From Massilia sp. R2A-15 (lineage in GTDB: Bacteria > Pseudomonadota > Gammaproteobacteria > Burkholderiales > Burkholderiaceae_D), in NCBI RefSeq assembly GCF_030704305.1, contig NZ_CP131935.1:310001-374000 (forward strand): a stretch of DNA of 64,000 nucleotides. The letters are read 5' to 3'. Shown one piece after another: positions 55,865 to 64,000 of this stretch. Under the pieces are notes generated by a model. That model saw nothing but the letters and a program-made list of their open reading frames with translations. It ran no database searches and was not told the DNA's origin. Position 1 is the stretch's first letter. The number at the start of each line of letters is the position of its first letter. The position numbers were made by a program, and so were the translations under genes.

Positions 55865-58636
55865 ATGTCCTTACTGACCCAGATTTTCGGTAGCCGCAAC
55901 CAGCGACTGCTTAAGCAATATAAAAAGACAGTTGCCCAGATCAATGCGCTCGAACCGCAGATGGAAGCGCTGTCCGATGCCGAGCTCCAGGCCAAGACGC
56001 CGGAATTCAAGCAGCGCGTCGCCGCCGGCGCCGCGCTCGACGACCTGCTGCCTGAAGCGTTCGCGGTGTGCCGCGAGGCGGCCAAGCGCGTGCTGAAGAT
56101 GCGCCACTTCGACGTCCAGATGATCGGCGGCATGGTCCTGCACTACGGCAAGATCGCCGAGATGGGCACGGGCGAGGGCAAGACGCTGATGGCGACCCTG
56201 CCGACCTACCTGAACGCGCTGTCCGACAAGGGCGTGCACGTCATCACCGTCAACGATTACCTGGCGCAGCGCGACGCCGAGTGGATGGGCCGCCTGTACG
56301 GCTGGCTGGGCCTGACGACCGGCGTGAACCTGTCGCAGATGGACCACGACACCAAGCAGGCCGCCTACGCCTCGGACATCACCTACGGCACCAACAACGA
56401 ATTCGGTTTCGACTACCTGCGCGACAACATGGTCTACGAAGCGCGCGAGCGCGTGCAGCGCAGCCTGAACTTCGCCGTGGTCGACGAAGTGGACTCGATC
56501 CTGATCGACGAAGCGCGCACCCCGCTGATCATCTCCGGCCAGGCCGAGAACCACACGGACCTGTACCACAAGATCAACGCGGTGCCCGGCATGCTGACCC
56601 TGCAGATCGGCGAAGAGACGCCGGACGGCAAGGGCGTGGTCGAAGTCCCGGGCGACTACACCAAGGACGAAAAGGCGCACACCGTGCTGCTGACCGAAGC
56701 GGGCCACGAGCACGCCGAGGCGATCCTGACCGAGATGGGCCTGCTGCCGCCGGGCGCCTCGCTGTATGACGCCGCCAACATCACCCTGATCCACCACCTG
56801 TACGCGGCGCTGCGCGCGCACGCGCTGTACCACAAGGACCAGCACTACGTGGTGCAGAACGACGAAGTGGTGATCGTCGACGAATTCACCGGCCGCCTGA
56901 TGACCGGGCGCCGCTGGTCCGACGGCCTGCACCAGGCAGTCGAGGCGAAAGAGGGCGTGCGCATCCAGAACGAGAACCAGACCCTGGCCTCGATCACGTT
57001 CCAGAACTACTTCCGCATGTACAGCAAGCTGTCGGGCATGACCGGCACCGCCGACACCGAAGCGTACGAGTTCCAGGAAATCTACGGCCTCGAGACCGTG
57101 GTGATCCCGCCGAACCGTCCGTCGCAGCGCGTGGACCGCCAGGACCAGGTGTACAAGTCGGCCGAGGAAAAGTACGGCGCCATGCTGACCGATATCCGCG
57201 ACTGCTACGAGCGCGGCCAGCCGGTCCTGGTCGGCACCACCTCGATCGAGAACTCCGAACTGCTGTCGGGCATCCTGACCAAGGCCAAGCTCGAACACAA
57301 CGTCCTGAACGCGAAGCAGCACGCGCGCGAAGCGGAAATCATCGCGCAGGCGGGCCGTCCGAAGATGATCACCATCGCTACTAACATGGCGGGCCGCGGC
57401 ACCGACATCGTCCTGGGCGGCAACGTCGAGAAGCAGATCCAGATCATCGAAGCGAACATCGATTTGCCGGAGTCGCAGAAGGCGGAGCAAGCGGCCAAGC
57501 TGCGCGACGAATGGCAGTCGCTGCACGACCACGTGGTCGGCGCCGGCGGCCTGCACATCATCGGCACCGAGCGCCACGAGTCGCGCCGCGTCGACAACCA
57601 GCTGCGCGGACGTTCCGGCCGCCAGGGCGACCCGGGCTCGTCGCGCTTCTACCTGTCGCTCGATGACGCGCTGCTGCGCATCTTCGCCGGCGACCGCGTG
57701 CGCGCCATCATGGACCGCCTGAAGATGCCGGAAGGCGAGCCGATCGAAGCGGGCATCGTGTCGCGCTCGATCGAATCGGCGCAGCGCAAGGTCGAAGCGC
57801 GCAACTTCGACATCCGCAAGCAGCTGCTCGAATACGACGACGTCGCCAACGACCAGCGCAAGGTGATCTACACCCAGCGTAACGAGCTGCTCGAGACGAC
57901 CGACATTTCGGAGCTGATCGCATCGCTGCGCGTGGGCGTGTTCACCGACGTGGTGCGCGCCTTCGTGCCGGCCGAATCGGTCGAAGAGCAGTGGGACATC
58001 CCGTCGCTCGAGAAGGTGCTGGCCAGCGACTGGAACCTGGACGTGCCTTTGAGCGCGATGCTGGCGGCCGACCAGAACATCACCGACGACGACATCCTGG
58101 AGAAGGTGATCGAGGCGGCCGACGCATCGTACGATGCCAAGATCGCCATCGTCGGCAAGGAGTCCTTCGGCAGCTTCGAGCGCAACGTGATGCTGCAGAG
58201 CGTCGATTCGCACTGGCGCGAGCACCTGGCGGCGCTGGATCACCTGCGCCAGGGTATCCACCTGCGCGGCTATGCGCAGAAGAACCCGAAGCAGGAGTAC
58301 AAGCGCGAAGCGTTCGAACTGTTCGGCAGCATGCTCGACATGATCAAGAACGAAGTGATCCGCATGGTCATGACGGTGCGCATCCAGTCGCGCGAAGAGG
58401 TGGAAGCGGCGGAAGCGGCGATGGCCGCGCAGCAGGCGCACCTGGAGAACGTCAGCTACCAGCACGCCGACTTCAACCCGGATGCGGCGCCGGAAGAACT
58501 GCTGGCGCCGACCTCGGCCCCGGCCGCGCCCGCGGACGACGGCACCACCTACATGGGCATGAAGGTCGGCCGCAACGATCCGTGCCCTTGCGGCAGCGGC
58601 AAGAAGTTCAAGCAGTGCCACGGCAAGCTGGCCTGA
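55865..58636 (+). CDS. secA: preprotein translocase ATPase SecA
   Basis: A 923-residue motor of the Sec translocon. The Walker A is G101-TGEGK-T107, the DEAD-type motif is [13 protein letters not shown] (about 209-221), the second nucleotide fold has [14 protein letters not shown] (about 502-515) and the C-terminal zinc-binding SEC-C motif is [15 protein letters not shown]. The length is a little above E. coli SecA (901). A terminator follows. Confidence 0.98.
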   Translation: MSLLTQIFGSRNQRLLKQYKKTVAQINALEPQMEALSDAELQAKTPEFKQRVAAGAALDDLLPEAFAVCREAAKRVLKMRHFDVQMIGGMVLHYGKIAEMGTGEGKTLMATLPTYLNALSDKGVHVITVNDYLAQRDAEWMGRLYGWLGLTTGVNLSQMDHDTKQAAYASDITYGTNNEFGFDYLRDNMVYEARERVQRSLNFAVVDEVDSILIDEARTPLIISGQAENHTDLYHKINAVPGMLTLQIGEETPDGKGVVEVPGDYTKDEKAHTVLLTEAGHEHAEAILTEMGLLPPGASLYDAANITLIHHLYAALRAHALYHKDQHYVVQNDEVVIVDEFTGRLMTGRRWSDGLHQAVEAKEGVRIQNENQTLASITFQNYFRMYSKLSGMTGTADTEAYEFQEIYGLETVVIPPNRPSQRVDRQDQVYKSAEEKYGAMLTDIRDCYERGQPVLVGTTSIENSELLSGILTKAKLEHNVLNAKQHAREAEIIAQAGRPKMITIATNMAGRGTDIVLGGNVEKQIQIIEANIDLPESQKAEQAAKLRDEWQSLHDHVVGAGGLHIIGTERHESRRVDNQLRGRSGRQGDPGSSRFYLSLDDALLRIFAGDRVRAIMDRLKMPEGEPIEAGIVSRSIESAQRKVEARNFDIRKQLLEYDDVANDQRKVIYTQRNELLETTDISELIASLRVGVFTDVVRAFVPAESVEEQWDIPSLEKVLASDWNLDVPLSAMLAADQNITDDDILEKVIEAADASYDAKIAIVGKESFGSFERNVMLQSVDSHWREHLAALDHLRQGIHLRGYAQKNPKQEYKREAFELFGSMLDMIKNEVIRMVMTVRIQSREEVEAAEAAMAAQQAHLENVSYQHADFNPDAAPEELLAPTSAPAAPADDGTTYMGMKVGRNDPCPCGSGKKFKQCHGKLA

Positions 58637-58656
58637 TTCAGGCGACACAATAGAAA

Positions 58657-58685
58657 ACGGCGAGGTGCAAACCTCGCCGTTTTTT
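58657..58685 (+). terminator. intrinsic terminator of secA
   Basis: ACGGCGAGGT, loop GCAA, ACCTCGCCGT, then TTTTT. It begins 21 bases after the secA stop. Confidence 0.95.
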
Positions 58686-58709
58686 ATTCCCATGCCGCCG
58701 AATGAAGTC

Positions 58710-58741
58710 GGGGTCTGGTCCTGCGGACCTGACCCCATTTT
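58710..58741 (+). repeat. GGGGTC palindrome, family A, copy 7
   Basis: GGGGTCTGGTCC, TGC, GGACCTGACCCC, ATTTT. It lies 24 bases after the secA terminator. Confidence 0.9.
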
Positions 58742-58806
58742 GGCTTCGCCACCCATCGAAACAAAATAAAAGCTGGGGCAATTTAGGTGTCGTCGGGATT
58801 CTCAAC

Positions 58807-58835
58807 ATGGGGTCAGGTCCGCAGGACCAGACCCC
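58807..58835 (-). repeat. GGGGTC palindrome, family A, copy 8 (inverted)
   Basis: GGGGTCAGGTCC, GCA, GGACCAGACCCC on the plus strand. It is the inverted partner of copy 7 and lies directly after the stop (58840) of the minus-strand permease gene. Confidence 0.9.
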
Positions 58836-58839
58836 GAGG

Positions 58840-59904
58840 CTAATTCTGGCGCACGCCCGGCCCGAACACTTTTTCTTCGTGCCAGAGCGTGACGAACAAG
58901 GTCATCACGACCGGGCCGACGAACAGCCCGATTAGGCCGAGCGTTTCGACGCCGCCGAGAATCCCGAACAGCACCGCCAGGAACGGCAGCTTGGTGGCAT
59001 TGCCGATGATGGTCGGCCGGACGAAGTGGTCCGCGACGAACAGCACGGCGACGCCGGCGCCGGCGACAACCAGCGCCGCCACGGTATGGCCGCCCGCCAG
59101 CAGCAGCCCGGCCACGATCAGGAACGCGATCGGCGCGCCGAACGGGATGATCGCCAGGATGCCGGTGGCCGCGCCCCACAGTACCGCCGACGGCACGCCG
59201 GCGAACGCGTACACGATCCCCAGCAGCAGGCCCTCGGCCAGGCCGACCAGCACCAGGCCGTTGACGGTGGCGCGGATCGCCGTCGGCACCTTGGTTGCAT
59301 ACAGCTCCCAGCGCGTGCGCCCGACGCAGTGGCTGCCGATGGCGTCCATCTGGCGCACCAGCGCCGGCCCGTCCTTGTAGAAGAAAAACAGCGCCAGGAA
59401 GGCGAAGCCGATGTCGATCAGCCGGTGCAGCAGGTGCGCGCCGAAATTGCGCAGCAGTTCGCTGGCGGTGTGCAGTCGGCCCACTGAGCCGTCCTGCAGC
59501 AAATGCGCCATGCCGTGCGGCTGGCTCAGCGTGTTGGTCCACCATTCGAAGATCGCCGGCCCCGCCATCGGAATGCGCGCCACCCACGCCGGCGCCGCCA
59601 GTCCGTTGGTATTGGCCTCCGCGACGAACGCGGCCAGCGCCGGCGCCTGGTGCGCAGCTTCCGTCAGGCCGACGGCCAGCGGCACCAGGAACAGCAGCGC
59701 GCTGGCCGCGGTCGCGATCAGCGCCGCCGGAATCGTGCGGCCGCGGCAGGCGCGCAAGGCGCGCTCGAACAACGGCCAGGTAGCGATGCACAGGATCGCC
59801 GCCCACACCAGCGGCAGGAAGAAGCGCTGCGTGACGAAGGCCGCGAACAGGATGATCGCCAGCGAAAAACAGGTGCTGAGTATGTCGCGTTGGGTTTCGC
59901 TCAT
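58840..59904 (-). CDS. AI-2E family (PerM-type) transporter, second copy
   Basis: A 354-residue membrane protein of the same family and layout as 4198-5259: helix pairs near 10-45 and 60-85, a polar stretch 90-145, then a hydrophobic C-terminal half including AGVPSAVLWGAATGILAIIPFGAP and GLIGLFVGPVVMTLFVTLW. Substrate unknown. It is 15 bases downstream of the DUF945-TonB gene on the same strand, so the two may be co-transcribed. Confidence 0.85.
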   Translation of the reverse strand: MSETQRDILSTCFSLAIILFAAFVTQRFFLPLVWAAILCIATWPLFERALRACRGRTIPAALIATAASALLFLVPLAVGLTEAAHQAPALAAFVAEANTNGLAAPAWVARIPMAGPAIFEWWTNTLSQPHGMAHLLQDGSVGRLHTASELLRNFGAHLLHRLIDIGFAFLALFFFYKDGPALVRQMDAIGSHCVGRTRWELYATKVPTAIRATVNGLVLVGLAEGLLLGIVYAFAGVPSAVLWGAATGILAIIPFGAPIAFLIVAGLLLAGGHTVAALVVAGAGVAVLFVADHFVRPTIIGNATKLPFLAVLFGILGGVETLGLIGLFVGPVVMTLFVTLWHEEKVFGPGVRQN

Positions 59905-59919
59905 CGCATCACTCTATCA

Positions 59920-61491
59920 TCAAGGGCGGGCCTGGCCAGGTTCGCTCACGATGTGCCAGGTGGTCGGCATTTGAACCGGCTTGCCGTCGATCAGTGCCGG
60001 CATGTAGGCGCAATGCTCCATTGCCGCCAGCAGCGCCTGGTCGTAGGCCGGGATCTGGCTCGGTTTCACGATCCCCACGTCGGCCACCGTGCCATCGGCC
60101 TTGACGACGAAACTGATCGACAGTTCGAACGGCTGCTCGCCGCGCACGACGCTCTCCGGATAATCGGGCAGCACGCAACGGCTCTCGATGCGGCGCGCCT
60201 GCAATGGAGGGGTCCTCGGCGCATTGAAGGCCGGCAGCGCAATCTCCTTGCCGTTGATGCGCAGGACGCCGCCGCGGAATTCGATGTCGGACACCAGCAC
60301 ATCCTTCTCGATGCGCGCGTAGCCGCCGCCGACCATCTTGCCGATGATGATGTCGTGCATGCTCTGCGCAATCTGCGCCACGGTCTGCGGGTTCGCCGGG
60401 CCGCCCTTGGCCTGCGCGCTGACCTGCCTGGTTGCGACGTTGGTGGTGATGTCGCGCACCAGTGCGACCGGCACGCGGATATTGAAACGGGCGACGATCT
60501 TCTTGACCAGCGCCGGCATGTTGGCAAGGTCCGCGTCGCTTGCGCCTTCGACCGTCACGCGGCCCTTCAGGCTTGCCGTGTTGCCTTTGTAGCCGGCGCT
60601 GATTTCATCGATCTCCCAGGCGGCGCCGCGCTGGATCACGGCCTTGCCCAGGCTTTTGAAGACGGGCTGCATGGCCGCGAGCTGCTGCTCGGGCGTGGAC
60701 CCGGGGGCGTTGGAATTGGCCTTCTCGCCAAGCACCTTCAGTTCGGCCATCGTCGCCTTGTCGATGTTCGTCATGCGCATGGCGAACTTGACATTGTCGA
60801 CCTTTTCTCCCAGCGCGGTAATGGACTTGATGCTGAAGCCGTAGGCGAGGTCCGCCGCCTTCGGCCGCTCGACCAGGTTGCCGTGGAACCGTATATCCTC
60901 GAGCGCTACCTTGGTGCCGTCTTTCTTGACGTCGAACTGCACGCTGGCGATACTCGCCTGGCTGGCGCCGAACCAGAGATCGCCGAAACCGCGCTTCTGC
61001 TTCGCGCTCAGGCTGATGTCGCGCACGGCGACGTGCACGTTCTTGTCGTCAAACACCAGCGACGGCCACGAACCGTTGGTCGTCATGTTGCGGCTGGCCT
61101 TGTCGAGCGAGACCTTCAGCGTGAGCGGCGCCCATTCATAGTTCTCGCCCGCTTCGCTGGTGTAATGCAGCGGCGCCAGCGTGCCCACGTAGTCGTAGCG
61201 GCCGTTGGAGACCGGCAGCCGCGCCAGCGTCCACGGACGCTCGCTGCCGAATACCGTTTTGAGCTTCTGCGCCGTTTCGGGCGTGTGATGGAACTCGGCC
61301 AGCGCATCGAGGCGCTCGCGCATCGGCAGCTTTGACTTGTCGGCCGCCTGCAATTCGCGCATCGTCGACAGCATCGCATCCATCACGGCCGACGGTTTGG
61401 CGACGGGCCGCGGCGCCGGCGCGTCGGCAGCGTGGACGGGCATGCCGGCGAGCGCGGCGGCAAGGGTGCTGCTCAGGACCAGAGTTTTCAT
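59920..61491 (-). CDS. exported DUF945 (YdgA-like) and TonB C-terminal domain fusion
   Basis: A 523-residue protein with a signal peptide (about 1-21). Residues about 35-425 form a YdgA/DUF945 region, with the typical WEIDEISAGYKG and GKMVGGGYARIE segments. The last 85 residues resemble a TonB C-terminal domain: FELSISFVVKADGTVADVGIVKPS, then AYDQALLAAMEHCAYMPALIDGKP. There is no N-terminal anchor of the TonB type and no Pro-rich spacer, so it is unlikely to be an energy transducer; a soluble periplasmic protein that touches outer-membrane or envelope partners is more likely. It stands before a PerM-like gene. Confidence 0.78.
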   Translation of the reverse strand: MKTLVLSSTLAAALAGMPVHAADAPAPRPVAKPSAVMDAMLSTMRELQAADKSKLPMRERLDALAEFHHTPETAQKLKTVFGSERPWTLARLPVSNGRYDYVGTLAPLHYTSEAGENYEWAPLTLKVSLDKASRNMTTNGSWPSLVFDDKNVHVAVRDISLSAKQKRGFGDLWFGASQASIASVQFDVKKDGTKVALEDIRFHGNLVERPKAADLAYGFSIKSITALGEKVDNVKFAMRMTNIDKATMAELKVLGEKANSNAPGSTPEQQLAAMQPVFKSLGKAVIQRGAAWEIDEISAGYKGNTASLKGRVTVEGASDADLANMPALVKKIVARFNIRVPVALVRDITTNVATRQVSAQAKGGPANPQTVAQIAQSMHDIIIGKMVGGGYARIEKDVLVSDIEFRGGVLRINGKEIALPAFNAPRTPPLQARRIESRCVLPDYPESVVRGEQPFELSISFVVKADGTVADVGIVKPSQIPAYDQALLAAMEHCAYMPALIDGKPVQMPTTWHIVSEPGQARP

Positions 61492-61672
61492 CGGAAATTA
61501 TATGTTTGAAAAGATTTTCTATTATTAACTAGGTGTTTCTAAAAGTCATCAACGTATTCGCTTTGGTTAATTGCCACCATACAAAAGTGTTGGTCTGCGG
61601 GATCAGCATGGCGCTTCTCGGGTGGCTCTGGCGGTACAATACCGGATTCGAATTTTTACCCTAGGGAATCCA

Positions 61673-62911
61673 ATGGCCGTCAACTCCCCGCTCCCCGTCG
61701 CCGCCAGCCTGAAACCGGTCGCCGGCATTGAAATCGGCTATGCCGAAGCCGGCATCAAGAAGCCGAACCGCAAGGATGTGCTGGTGATGCGCCTGGCGCC
61801 GGGAGCCACGGTGGCCGGCGTGTTCACCACCAACCGTTTCTGCGCCGCGCCGGTCCAGGTCAGCAAGGCCAACCTGGCGGCCGTCAGCGCCGGCGGCGCG
61901 CCGATCCGCGCGCTGGTCGTCAATACCGGCAACGCCAACGCCGGCACCGGCGAGACCGGCCTCGCCAACGCGCAGGCCACCTGCGCCGCGCTGGCCAGGC
62001 TGCTCGGCTGCGAAGCGCAGCAGGTTCTGCCGTTTTCCACCGGCGTGATCCTCGAGCCGCTGCCGGTCGAGAAGATCGTCGCCGGCCTGCCCGCCGCGAT
62101 CGCCAACCTGAAGGCCGACAACTGGTTCAACGCGGCCGAAGCCATCATGACCACCGACACCCAGCCGAAGGCGGCGTCCACCACGGTCACCATCGGCGGC
62201 CATGCGGTCACCATGACCGGCATCAGCAAGGGCGCCGGCATGATCAAGCCGAACATGGCGACCATGCTGGGCTACCTGGCGTTCGACGCCAAGGTCGCGC
62301 AGCCGGTGCTCGACCAATTGGTGCGCCACGCGGCCGACCAGTCGTTCAACTGCATCACCATCGACGGCGACACCTCGACCAACGACTCCTTCATGCTGAT
62401 CGCCACCGGCGCCGGCTCGCTGCAGATCGACAGCGTTGAGAGCGCCGACTACGCCGCGCTGCGCGACGCCGTCACCGATATCTCGCGCAACCTGGCGCAG
62501 CAGATCATCCGCGATGGCGAAGGCGCCACCAAGTTCATGACCATCACGGTGGAAGAGGGCGCGTCGGTCGAGGAGTGCCGCAAGATCGCCTACTCGATCG
62601 CCCACTCGCCGCTGGTCAAGACCGCGTTCTTCGCGTCCGACCCGAACCTGGGCCGCATCCTGGCCGCGATCGGTTACGCCGGCGTGGACGACCTCGATGT
62701 CGGCAAGCTCAATCTCTACTTGGACGACGTGTGGGTGGCCAAGAACGGCGGCCGCAATCCGGACTACCAGGAAGCGGACGGCCAGCGCGTGATGAAGCAA
62801 AGCGAAATCACCACCCGCGTCACGCTCGGCCGCGGCAGCGCGGCGGCCACCGTGTGGACCTGCGACCTGTCGCACGAATACGTGACCATCAACGCGGACT
62901 ACCGCTCGTAA
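61673..62911 (+). CDS. argJ: bifunctional glutamate N-acetyltransferase/ornithine acetyltransferase
   Basis: A 412-residue enzyme of the arginine pathway that transfers acetyl from N-acetylornithine to glutamate and may also use acetyl-CoA. It is made as a precursor that cuts itself between A196 and T197 in the motif [16 protein letters not shown]197 is the nucleophile of the beta chain. The start at 61673 is preceded by AGGGAA; a longer frame from 61571 is not supported. A -10-like TACAAT lies at 61635-61640. Confidence 0.95.
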   Translation: MAVNSPLPVAASLKPVAGIEIGYAEAGIKKPNRKDVLVMRLAPGATVAGVFTTNRFCAAPVQVSKANLAAVSAGGAPIRALVVNTGNANAGTGETGLANAQATCAALARLLGCEAQQVLPFSTGVILEPLPVEKIVAGLPAAIANLKADNWFNAAEAIMTTDTQPKAASTTVTIGGHAVTMTGISKGAGMIKPNMATMLGYLAFDAKVAQPVLDQLVRHAADQSFNCITIDGDTSTNDSFMLIATGAGSLQIDSVESADYAALRDAVTDISRNLAQQIIRDGEGATKFMTITVEEGASVEECRKIAYSIAHSPLVKTAFFASDPNLGRILAAIGYAGVDDLDVGKLNLYLDDVWVAKNGGRNPDYQEADGQRVMKQSEITTRVTLGRGSAAATVWTCDLSHEYVTINADYRS

Positions 62912-62918
62912 GAATCGC

Positions 62919-63797
62919 ATGACGCCGCTCGAACAATTCCTTCAGCGCGCCGAAGCATTGCTTCTGCGCGTGGAGGGCGTGCTGCCGCCAGCCGTCCCGC
63001 GCGAGCCGGACTGGAAGCGCAGCTTCGCCTTCCGCTGGAGGAAACGGGGCGGCGCCGGCTACCTGCAGCCGGTCGCGCACGTGGCGGCAATCACGCTGTC
63101 GGACCTGCACAACATCGGCGCGCAGAAGCAGCAGATCGAGCAGAACACGCGCCAGTTCGTGCAGAAGCGCCCGGCCAACAACGTGCTGCTGACCGGCGCG
63201 CGCGGCACCGGCAAGTCGTCGCTGATCAAGGCATGCCTGAACCAGTTCGCCGGCGACGGGCTGCGCCTGATCGAAGTCGACAAGGCCGACCTGGCCGAGC
63301 TGACCGACATCGTCGACCTGGTGGCCGGCCGGCCCGAGCGCTTCATCATCTTCTGCGACGACCTGTCGTTCGAGGAAGGCGAGAGCGGCTACAAGGCGCT
63401 GAAGGTGGCGCTGGACGGCTCGATCTCGGCGCAGTCGGACAACGTGCTCATTTACGCGACCTCGAACCGGCGCCACCTGATGCCGGAGCGGATGTCGGAC
63501 AACGCCGGCTACACCAGCGACGACAACGGCGACCTGCATCCGGGCGAGACGGTCGAGGAAAAGATCTCGCTGTCGGAGCGCTTCGGCCTGTGGCTGTCGT
63601 TCTACCCGTTCAAACAGGACGACTACCTCGACATCGTCGCGCACTGGCTGGGCAGCTTCGGCTGCGACGCTGCGCAAATCGAATCGGCGCGCGCGGAAGC
63701 GCTGCGCTGGGCGCTGCAGCGCGGCTCGCGTTCGGGCCGCGTGGCGTGGCAGTTCGCCAAGGACTATGCGGGCAAATTGCAAGGGCAGGGCGCATGA
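62919..63797 (+). CDS. DUF815 ATP-binding protein
   Basis: A 292-residue AAA-like P-loop protein of the DUF815 family. Walker A is GARGTGKSS (about 88-96), Walker B-like is FIIFCDDLSFEEGE (about 142-155), followed by a helical lid. Function unknown. The order argJ, DUF815, mutT is typical of betaproteobacteria. The start follows argJ by seven bases; it overlaps the next gene by four. Confidence 0.9.
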   Translation: MTPLEQFLQRAEALLLRVEGVLPPAVPREPDWKRSFAFRWRKRGGAGYLQPVAHVAAITLSDLHNIGAQKQQIEQNTRQFVQKRPANNVLLTGARGTGKSSLIKACLNQFAGDGLRLIEVDKADLAELTDIVDLVAGRPERFIIFCDDLSFEEGESGYKALKVALDGSISAQSDNVLIYATSNRRHLMPERMSDNAGYTSDDNGDLHPGETVEEKISLSERFGLWLSFYPFKQDDYLDIVAHWLGSFGCDAAQIESARAEALRWALQRGSRSGRVAWQFAKDYAGKLQGQGA

Positions 63798-64000
63798 GTG
63801 AAGTGAAGGCGGGACCGATCGATGTCGTGGTCGGGATCCTGATGAAGCCGAACGGCGACGTGCTGCTCGGCCAGCGCCCCGAAGGCAAGCCGTACGCCGG
63901 CTACTGGGAATTCCCGGGCGGGAAAGTCGAACCGGGCGAGGCGCTGTTCGCGGCGCTGCAGCGCGAATTCGTCGAAGAACTGGGACTGCACGTGGACGCC
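63794..64000 (+). CDS. mutT: MutT-type NUDIX hydrolase, 3' end beyond the window
   Basis: The first 69 residues of a NUDIX protein: VVVGILMKPNGDVLLGQRPEGKP and the Nudix box beginning GGKVEPGEALFAALQREFVEELG (Gly, Glu and the REFVEELG core are all present). This matches MutT, which hydrolyses 8-oxo-dGTP. The gene is cut by the end of the window, so nothing can be said of its C-terminus. Confidence 0.88.
   Translation, partial: MSEVKAGPIDVVVGILMKPNGDVLLGQRPEGKPYAGYWEFPGGKVEPGEALFAALQREFVEELGLHVDA

Noticed and set aside
55871..58756. 961-residue open frame on the minus strand
   Set aside because: It is antisense to secA, whose protein is unmistakable, and begins with a peptide encoded by the GGGGTC repeat. 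High-GC coding sequence often leaves the antisense frame open.

Overview
The window is a gene-dense, high-GC stretch of a bacterial chromosome. Its gene order and protein families point to a betaproteobacterium of the order Burkholderiales, most likely the Massilia/Telluria/Duganella group of the Oxalobacteraceae. This is inferred from the ctaA-ctaB-SCO block with SURF1 and DUF2909, the complete mraZ-to-ftsZ dcw cluster followed by lpxC and secA, argJ next to a DUF815 ATPase and mutT, and a GGGGTC-type intergenic repeat that I associate with this group. No species can be named from the sequence alone.

Layout. 1-5.9 kb: cytochrome oxidase assembly (SURF1, a degenerate SCO-like protein, CtaA, CtaB, SCO), then an AI-2E/PerM-type permease and an unknown exported protein. 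6-14.9 kb: an acidic small protein, a CNNM/CBS membrane protein, a stress-type module (NhaR-like regulator, DUF475, TerD, AIM24, TerD), and a YtrA-type GntR/ABC transporter operon with its own operator. 14.9-18.9 kb (minus strand): rpoH with a CIRCE element over its promoter, then ftsX, ftsE and ftsY. 19-27 kb: a CarH/LitR-type B12 photoreceptor regulator divergent from an eight-gene operon whose products look set to modify membrane fatty acids (flavin oxidoreductase, DUF1365, CFA-type methyltransferase, chalcone-isomerase-like, MFS, DUF3833, SDR, NTF2-like). 27-33 kb: a ThDP enzyme, a lipoprotein, the RNase P RNA, glycerol kinase, a DUF3606 protein and a stand-alone Lon-like AAA ATPase. 33.3-50.4 kb: the dcw cluster mraZ-rsmH-ftsL-ftsI-murE-murF-mraY-murD-ftsW-murG-murC-ddl-ftsQ-ftsA-ftsZ. 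50.6-58.6 kb: thioredoxin-like protein, methyltransferase, peroxiredoxin, EamA transporter, lpxC, DciA-like protein, secA. 58.8-64 kb: a second AI-2E-type permease, a DUF945-TonB fusion, argJ, DUF815 ATPase, and a mutT cut by the window edge.

Most of the window is housekeeping: peptidoglycan precursor synthesis and division (dcw, ftsEX), envelope export (ftsY, secA), lipid A (lpxC) and respiration. The most interesting accessory system is the apparent light/B12-controlled lipid-modification operon at 19-27 kb, with palindromic sites in its divergent promoter region. Two families of intergenic palindromes recur: eight GGGGTC-type copies and four REP/BIME-like loci. No tRNA, rRNA, CRISPR array, insertion sequence or prophage was seen.
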